DNA of 39,089 nt, from the NCBI GenBank assembly GCA_902614225.1, contig CACMKJ010000005.1:1-39089 (forward strand). The letters run 5' to 3'. The position numbers and the translations under genes were made by a program. A model generated the notes under the pieces. The model searched no databases. It had not been told where the DNA came from and saw only the letters and a program-made list of their open reading frames with translations. Positions 34,817-39,089 of this stretch are shown here, in pieces. The stretch's first letter is position 1, and each line of letters opens with the position of its first letter. The stretch comes from Rhodospirillaceae bacterium. GTDB lineage: Bacteria > Pseudomonadota > Alphaproteobacteria > TMED109.

Positions 34817-35548
34817 TTATCCTATAGAATAGCCACCATCCACACAAATAGTTGAGCCGGTTATATAAGAAGAATTTCTTGAAGCTAAAAATATTATTGC
34901 TTCTACAACTTCTTCAGGTAAACCAAATCTTTTTAATGGTATCCTATCTTTAATATGGTTTACATTGTCCTCTTCTTCTAATATTTTATTAAGAGTGTTA
35001 CCTTCTATAAAGCCTGGAGCTATACAATTTACTCTAACTTTATGCTCTGCCCAACAAGATGCCATTGACTTTGTTAAAGACTCAACTGCACTCTTTGTAG
35101 CAGTATAGGAGGGTGCATTTTTAATAGTAGACTTTATAAATATTGATCCAATATTAATTATATTGCCTCCTGACAAAGCCAATTTCGGTAAAAAAGTATG
35201 ACAAATTCTCATTAAGCCCATCAAATTTACATTAACAACATCAGAGAAATTTTCTATCCTATATTCAATTCCTCCCTTAAGTAAGGTAGCATTATTAACT
35301 AATATATCTAGCTTATCTATTTTCTTATGGAGCATGTCTATAGAAATTTCATTAGTTAAATCTAATTTTTCTAATTGAATATTCTCTTTCAAAGAATTTT
35401 TTTCAAAAAAACTAAAGCTAGCTTGGGATTTACAGGTAACTATTACTTTACTACCAAAAGACACAAACTTTTTTGCACATTCAAAGCCAATACCTTGAAT
35501 ACCTCCTGTAATTAAAACTGTTTTATTTTTAAATTCTTCTTTGTACAT
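34817..35548 (-). CDS. short-chain dehydrogenase/reductase (SDR family)
   Basis: A classical NAD(P)-dependent SDR of 243 aa. The cofactor motif is '[12 protein letters not shown]', the structural motif reads 'NNAT' instead of NNAG, and the catalytic Ser and Tyr-x-x-x-Lys are in 'INIGSIF' and 'YTATKSAVE'. '[10 protein letters not shown]' and the C-terminal '[20 protein letters not shown]' are typical of FabG-like enzymes. The substrate is unknown. Its position between the hydroxyacid dehydrogenase and hemA, with an FAH hydrolase upstream, suggests a carbohydrate or organic-acid catabolic step rather than fatty-acid synthesis. Confidence 0.92.
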   Translation of the reverse strand: MYKEEFKNKTVLITGGIQGIGFECAKKFVSFGSKVIVTCKSQASFSFFEKNSLKENIQLEKLDLTNEISIDMLHKKIDKLDILVNNATLLKGGIEYRIENFSDVVNVNLMGLMRICHTFLPKLALSGGNIINIGSIFIKSTIKNAPSYTATKSAVESLTKSMASCWAEHKVRVNCIAPGFIEGNTLNKILEEEDNVNHIKDRIPLKRFGLPEEVVEAIIFLASRNSSYITGSTICVDGGYSIG

Positions 35549-35552
35549 TATA

Positions 35553-36521
35553 TTATAAATTTTTATTTACTAAATTATCTTTAACATTGTATAACAAGTA
35601 ATTAGTTATATTTTCACATGCAAGTTCTACCATAGAATTTCTTGTTGTATACGTAGCGCTGCCTGCATGAGGCATTAAAACTGTGTTTTCCATACTCATT
35701 AACCGCTTACTAACTTTAGGTTCAAATTCAAAAACATCCAAACCTGCACCCGCTATAACTTTATCTTCTAAAGCTTCTATCAAATCACTTTCTTTAATAA
35801 TTTTTCCTCTTGCTAGATTTATAATAAAAGCATCTTTTCGCATTAAAGCAAATGTTTCTTTATTCATTAAATGTTTGGTTTGTTCAGTTAATGGGCACAA
35901 TAATAAAACAAATTTACTTGCATTAAGTAAATGCCTTAGGGTCGAATAAGATGCATTTAAAGTAGTTTCATCTTTATGATTTAGTTTATTTCTATTGTGA
36001 TACAAAATTTTAAGATTAAATGCGCTAGCTCGCGTAGCAACTTTTTTTCCTATATTCCCCATACCTACTATTCCAAGTATTTGTTCACTTAAATCTTCTC
36101 CTAAAAAAAGTGGCCAAGAATTTTTTTTCCATTTTTCTGCTTTTACATAATTATTACCTGAGCAAATTTTTCTAGCTGATGCTATCAATAATCCCATAGC
36201 TAGATCAGCCACAGCATTATCTAAAATATTTGGAGTATTAAAAATAGCTACATTGTGTCTAGATGCAAACTCTATATCAACATTATCATAACCTACTGAA
36301 ACATTAGATATAACTTTTAATATATTAAAATTTTTTTTAATGTACTCATTGCTAATAATATTGCCTTGACTGATAATACCATCATAACCACTAGCTTGTT
36401 TAATTAATTCATCAGGTGATAATATTTTTTCATTTGCATTATGAACTTTAATGGAAAAATTTTCTTCTAGATATTTTTTGTGACTTTCATCTAGAAAGCA
36501 ATGAGCAAATATTTTTCTCAT
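35553..36521 (-). CDS. D-isomer-specific 2-hydroxyacid dehydrogenase, GhrB-like
   Basis: A 322-residue NAD(P)-dependent dehydrogenase, probably reducing glyoxylate, hydroxypyruvate or 2-ketogluconate. The dinucleotide fold 'LGIVGMGNIGKKVATRA' is followed by 'ILYHNRNK', where Asn-Arg instead of an acidic residue suggests NADPH preference. The catalytic triad is visible: Arg in 'NLARGKII', Glu in 'DVFEFEPKV', His in 'LMPHAGSATYTTR'. The PHxGSAT context matches the GhrB/TkrA branch. It lies 4 bases before the SDR gene. Confidence 0.92.
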   Translation of the reverse strand: MRKIFAHCFLDESHKKYLEENFSIKVHNANEKILSPDELIKQASGYDGIISQGNIISNEYIKKNFNILKVISNVSVGYDNVDIEFASRHNVAIFNTPNILDNAVADLAMGLLIASARKICSGNNYVKAEKWKKNSWPLFLGEDLSEQILGIVGMGNIGKKVATRASAFNLKILYHNRNKLNHKDETTLNASYSTLRHLLNASKFVLLLCPLTEQTKHLMNKETFALMRKDAFIINLARGKIIKESDLIEALEDKVIAGAGLDVFEFEPKVSKRLMSMENTVLMPHAGSATYTTRNSMVELACENITNYLLYNVKDNLVNKNL

Positions 36522-36539
36522 CTATTTATAACTTATAAT

Positions 36540-37433
36540 TTATTTTTTCCAAGAAATTACTTTTTGTATTTGTATGCCTAAACCATCAATACCTAATTTC
36601 ATCTCATCGCCTTTTTTTAAGTATCTTGGTGGTTTCATTCCCATACCCACTCCTGGAGGAGTCCCGGTTGCTATTATATCTCCTGGATATAATGTCATAT
36701 AGTGACTTACATAAGAGATTAATTCTTTTATGTTAAAAACCATAGTTTTAGTATTTCCATTCTGCATTTTTTTACCATTTAGCTCTAGCCATATAGACAA
36801 ACTGTTAGGTCTTGAAACTTCATCTTTAGTAACTAACCAAGGCCCTACAGGACAAAAAGTGTCACACCCTTTACCTCTAGTCCATTGACCCGCTGCAGCA
36901 TCAAGTTGATAAGCTCTTTCTGAAACATCATTTACAATTGTATATCCTGCTACATATTGCATAGCTTTAGACTCTGGTACAGACCTAGCTTTATCGCCTA
37001 TTACTATACCAAGTTCAACTTCCCAATCAGATCTCTTGCTATCTACTAGTCTTGATGGGGTCTTTCCCTTTTTTGGTATTATACCTCTAGGTAGCATTAC
37101 TTCATCATTTGGTCCAGATAAAGAAGATGTAGGCTTTAAAAAGATGATTGGTTCTTTTGGAAGTGGTGCACCAACTTCCTTAGCATGATCTACGTAATTT
37201 AAGCCTATGCAGACAATTTTACCTATATCAGAAACAGGAACACCTAACCTTGGTTTTCCTTTTACAATATTAAGCTTTTTTAAGTTTACTCTTTGCACAA
37301 GTTTTAGAGAGTTTGAATTAATAGCTTTGCTATCTATATCTTTTAACTTTGTAGATAAATCTCTTATCTGCCCCTCTTCGTCTATTATTCCTGGTTTTTC
37401 TCTACCTAGTTTTCCAAACCTTACTAACTTCAT
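36540..37433 (-). CDS. fumarylacetoacetate hydrolase (FAH) family protein
   Basis: A 297-residue FAH-superfamily enzyme. The N-terminal 'MKLVRFGKLGREKPGIIDEEG' is typical of the group annotated as ureidoglycolate lyase or 2,4-diketo-3-deoxy-L-fuconate hydrolase. The core has 'IGLNYVDHAKEVGAP', metal-binding acids in 'DWEVELGIVIG' and 'NDVSERAYQ', then 'RGKGCDTFCPVGPWLV' and 'GDIIATGTPPGVGMGM'. It cleaves a C-C bond next to a ketone, but the substrate is uncertain. The track's TTG start (37448) overlaps its own ribosome site; the ATG at 37433 with GGAG nine bases before it is preferred. It is the first gene of the FAH-dehydrogenase-SDR-hemA-AGCS run. Confidence 0.92.
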   Translation of the reverse strand: MKLVRFGKLGREKPGIIDEEGQIRDLSTKLKDIDSKAINSNSLKLVQRVNLKKLNIVKGKPRLGVPVSDIGKIVCIGLNYVDHAKEVGAPLPKEPIIFLKPTSSLSGPNDEVMLPRGIIPKKGKTPSRLVDSKRSDWEVELGIVIGDKARSVPESKAMQYVAGYTIVNDVSERAYQLDAAAGQWTRGKGCDTFCPVGPWLVTKDEVSRPNSLSIWLELNGKKMQNGNTKTMVFNIKELISYVSHYMTLYPGDIIATGTPPGVGMGMKPPRYLKKGDEMKLGIDGLGIQIQKVISWKK

Positions 37434-37442
37434 AATTCTTAT

Positions 37443-37446
37443 CTCC
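37443..37446 (-). promoter_or_regulatory. Shine-Dalgarno GGAG of the FAH-family gene
   Basis: GGAG on the minus strand ends 9 bases before the ATG at 37433. This places translation initiation there and makes the TTG in the ORF track unlikely. Confidence 0.6.
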
Positions 37447-37476
37447 AATCAATTTGCTAATTTGTATAAATAATCT

Positions 37477-37505
37477 ATAGTACTGTAAGAATTACAAAAT
37501 AACAA
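37477..37505 (-). promoter_or_regulatory. candidate sigma70-like promoter of the FAH-to-AGCS run
   Basis: Minus-strand TTGTTA (complement of 37500-37505) and TACTAT (complement of 37477-37482), each four of six matches to consensus, are separated by 17 bases in the 98-base divergent gap. Chance matches are common in AT-rich DNA. Confidence 0.3.
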
Positions 37506-37520
37506 TTAACTTTAAGTCAT

Positions 37521-37524
37521 AGGA
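37521..37524 (+). promoter_or_regulatory. AGGA ribosome site supporting a TTG start of sua5
   Basis: AGGA lies 7 bases before the TTG at 37532. No ATG occurs in frame before the conserved N-terminal region, so this site supports the non-ATG start. Confidence 0.55.
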
Positions 37525-37531
37525 TTACACT

Positions 37532-38503
37532 TTGAAGCTTAAAACTATAATTAAAAAAAATAATAGTAAAAATATTAAAGAAGTTGTAGCTAGATTAAAA
37601 GCCGGTGAAGTGATTGGATTACCTACTGAAACAGTTTATGGATTAGCAGGTAGATATGATAATAAAAATACAATAGAAAATATATATAAAATAAAAAATA
37701 GACCAAAAAGTAATCCTCTCATTATTCATTACTCAAATATAAATGATGCCCTGAATGATATACATATTGACTCAAGAGCTAGAGACTTAGCTAATAAATA
37801 TTGGCCTGGACCTTTAACTTTGGTAGCCAAAGTAAAAAATAAGTCTATCTGCAAGTCTGCTTTATCAAAAATGAATACTATTGCAGTAAGAGTACCTTCT
37901 AACATTATATTTTTAAATATTTTAAGTAAGCTTAAAATTCCATTGGCAGCTCCAAGCGCTAATAGATATGGTAAAATTAGCCCTACTAGTGCTAATGATG
38001 TTTATGAAGAACTAAATGGAAAGATATCTATCATTTTAGATGGTGGTCACTCTTTAATTGGTTTAGAGTCAACTGTTATTGATTTAACAGGAAAAAAAAC
38101 AAAGCTTATCAGACATGGTGCTATTAATAAAACAGAACTTAATTCGATTATTCCCGTAAATGATAAAAAAGAAAAATTAAAAGTGTTCATTTCTCCAGGA
38201 TTATCTAATTCCCATTATAAGCCTGATACCTCTCTAAGAATAAATGCTCTCAGGCCTAAAAAAAATGAGGCATGGCTTGCATTTGGCGCCATTCCTAAGA
38301 ACTTTAAAGGAATAGCTTTAACTTTAAGCGAAAAAAAATGTTTGAAAGAAAGTGCTAAAAATTTATATAAAATGTTAAGATATTTAGATAAAAAAAAATG
38401 TAGTGGAATTGCGGTTCAAAAAATACCTAAATTTGGTTTAGGAATAGCCATTAATGACCGCTTAAAAAGAGCTGCCTTTAGTGATAGGACCAATGTCAAA
38501 TAA
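37532..38503 (+). CDS. tsaC: L-threonylcarbamoyladenylate synthase (Sua5/YwlC/YrdC type)
   Basis: Makes threonylcarbamoyl-AMP from threonine, bicarbonate and ATP for the t6A37 modification of ANN-decoding tRNAs. The YrdC domain (about 15-200) has 'GEVIGLPTETVYGLAGR', 'KNRPKSNPLIIHYS', 'YWPGPLTLV', 'TIAVRVPSN', 'PLAAPSANRYGKISPT' and 'GLESTVIDLTG'. The linker motif 'SPGLSNSHYKPDTSL' leads into a C-terminal Sua5 domain, so this is the long Sua5 form (323 aa) rather than the short TsaC. It appears to start with TTG, and its end overlaps the next gene by 11 bases. Confidence 0.94.
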   Translation: MKLKTIIKKNNSKNIKEVVARLKAGEVIGLPTETVYGLAGRYDNKNTIENIYKIKNRPKSNPLIIHYSNINDALNDIHIDSRARDLANKYWPGPLTLVAKVKNKSICKSALSKMNTIAVRVPSNIIFLNILSKLKIPLAAPSANRYGKISPTSANDVYEELNGKISIILDGGHSLIGLESTVIDLTGKKTKLIRHGAINKTELNSIIPVNDKKEKLKVFISPGLSNSHYKPDTSLRINALRPKKNEAWLAFGAIPKNFKGIALTLSEKKCLKESAKNLYKMLRYLDKKKCSGIAVQKIPKFGLGIAINDRLKRAAFSDRTNVK

Positions 38504-39089
38504 AATAGAAAAACTTAAAGATAAATTAAATAAAAGTATATGGACTGATAGTTTTGAAAAATTAAGACCTCACTTGTGTGAGCAAAGAGGAAATATTCTA
38601 GGAAAATCATCTTTACTAATGCTACCTAAAAATACTACAGACGTTGTAAAAATTGTAAAATTTTGTAATAAAAATAAAATATCAATCGTACCACAAGGTG
38701 GTAGAACAGGTTTATGTGGAGGAACTATTCCAAATAAAAATGGCAAAGAAATACTTCTTTCCACAGAAAAAATGGATAAAGTAATTGAAGTAAGCAAAGA
38801 TGGCTTTTATATGATAGTTCAAGCAGGTTGTTCTTTGTCGCTAATTAAAAAAATAGCTGCTGAAAATGATAGATTTTTTCCTCTTTCCTTACCTTCTGAA
38901 GGTTCTTGTACAATAGGAGGAAATATTGCTACTAATGCCGGGGGAGCAGCTGTTTTAAAATACGGTATGACAAAAGAGTTAATTGAAGGAATTGAAGTTG
39001 TCCTTCCTAACGGAGAAATTTTAAATTCCATTAAAAATATAGAAAAAGATAATAGAGGATTTGATCCAAAATATCTTCACATCGGCTCT
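38493..39089 (+). CDS. FAD-binding oxidase (GlcD / D-2-hydroxyglutarate dehydrogenase type), 3' truncated by window edge
   Basis: This frame is missing from the ORF track because it has no stop inside the window; the track shows only antisense shadows here. It opens with ATG at 38493, overlapping the end of sua5 by 11 bases, and stays open for 199 codons. The N-terminal FAD-binding (PCMH-type) domain is clear: 'LPKNTTDVVKIVKFCN', 'VPQGGRTGLCGGTIP', 'SLPSEGSCTIGGNIATNAGG', 'GIEVVLPNGEIL'. Family members oxidise D-2-hydroxy acids (glycolate, D-lactate, D-2-hydroxyglutarate) and pass electrons to quinone or ETF. The substrate-determining C-terminal half lies outside the window. Confidence 0.92.
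   Translation, partial: MSNKIEKLKDKLNKSIWTDSFEKLRPHLCEQRGNILGKSSLLMLPKNTTDVVKIVKFCNKNKISIVPQGGRTGLCGGTIPNKNGKEILLSTEKMDKVIEVSKDGFYMIVQAGCSLSLIKKIAAENDRFFPLSLPSEGSCTIGGNIATNAGGAAVLKYGMTKELIEGIEVVLPNGEILNSIKNIEKDNRGFDPKYLHIGS

Noticed and set aside
38570-39031. Minus-strand ORFs at 38570-38797 and 38819-39031
   Set aside because: They are antisense shadows of the FAD-binding oxidase on the plus strand, which has clear family motifs and codes through to the window edge.
1-39089. CRISPR arrays, insertion sequences, integrases, prophage or defence islands
   Set aside because: No direct-repeat arrays, transposase or integrase motifs were seen, and the whole window is occupied by conserved core genes with uniform composition.

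Overview
The window is a gene-dense, strongly AT-rich piece of chromosome from an alphaproteobacterium, most likely a streamlined marine lineage (SAR11, HIMB59 or a low-GC Rhodospirillales relative). I cannot assign a genus from the sequence alone. The evidence for the class is: 5-aminolevulinate synthase of the Shemin pathway; the bamE / ubiquinol-cytochrome c chaperone / rpmF-plsX / ihfA / merR / tRNA-Pro neighbourhood; the glyA-nrdR-ribD-ribE-ribB-ribH-nusB-thiL order; a K+-independent H+-pyrophosphatase; and rplM-rpsI-argC divergent from an enoyl-CoA hydratase / CoA-binding / metY set. Coding density is very high: no gene-free stretch reaches 100 bases, most neighbours overlap or lie within 10 bases, and several tail-to-tail pairs leave no room for a terminator. 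I see no insertion sequence, prophage, CRISPR array or rRNA.

Layout. (1) 1-1459 (+): the end of a RidA-family gene and a FemAB-like acyltransferase. (2) 1452-15705 (-): a thirteen-gene run read from rplM to clpA: L13, S9, ArgC, an OmpA-like lipoprotein, AlaC, homoserine dehydrogenase, GlpX, RecJ, GalU, UDP-glucose dehydrogenase, a phosphohexomutase, ClpS and ClpA. (3) 15794-18343 (+): a crotonase-fold protein, a CoA-binding protein and O-acetylhomoserine sulfhydrylase. (4) 18344-19569: a small secreted protein of unknown function (-), a dienelactone hydrolase-like protein (+) and tRNA-Pro(GGG) (-). (5) 19560-22582 (-): SCO1, MerR, IHF-alpha, PlsX, L32 and the bc1 chaperone, with a BamE-like lipoprotein divergent at 22617. 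(6) 23066-32030 (-): hppA, thiL, nusB, the riboflavin genes, nrdR and a fused rpiB-glyA. (7) 32080-37433 (-): an AGCS symporter, hemA, an SDR, a 2-hydroxyacid dehydrogenase and an FAH-family protein. (8) 37532-39089 (+): a Sua5-type threonylcarbamoyl-AMP synthase and the start of an FAD-linked oxidase that runs off the edge.

How the genes work together. The phosphohexomutase, GalU and Ugd form three consecutive steps from glucose-6-phosphate to UDP-glucuronate. Hom makes homoserine, and MetY uses its O-acetyl ester for methionine. ribD, ribE, ribH and the RibB half of ribBX cover riboflavin synthesis except the GTP cyclohydrolase II step, whose domain here looks dead. GlyA, the AGCS symporter and HemA sit side by side around glycine supply and use. 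SCO1 and the bc1 chaperone serve respiratory-chain assembly, and H+-PPase couples pyrophosphate removal to proton pumping.

This is mainly a housekeeping region. The items most worth a second look are the in-frame RpiB-GlyA fusion, tRNA-Pro embedded in the end of sco1, two divergent genes sharing one ATGCAT as both start codons, the loss of fabH and the DUF177 gene from an otherwise conserved cluster, the degenerate RibA half of RibBX, and the nested palindrome between rplM and the crotonase gene.
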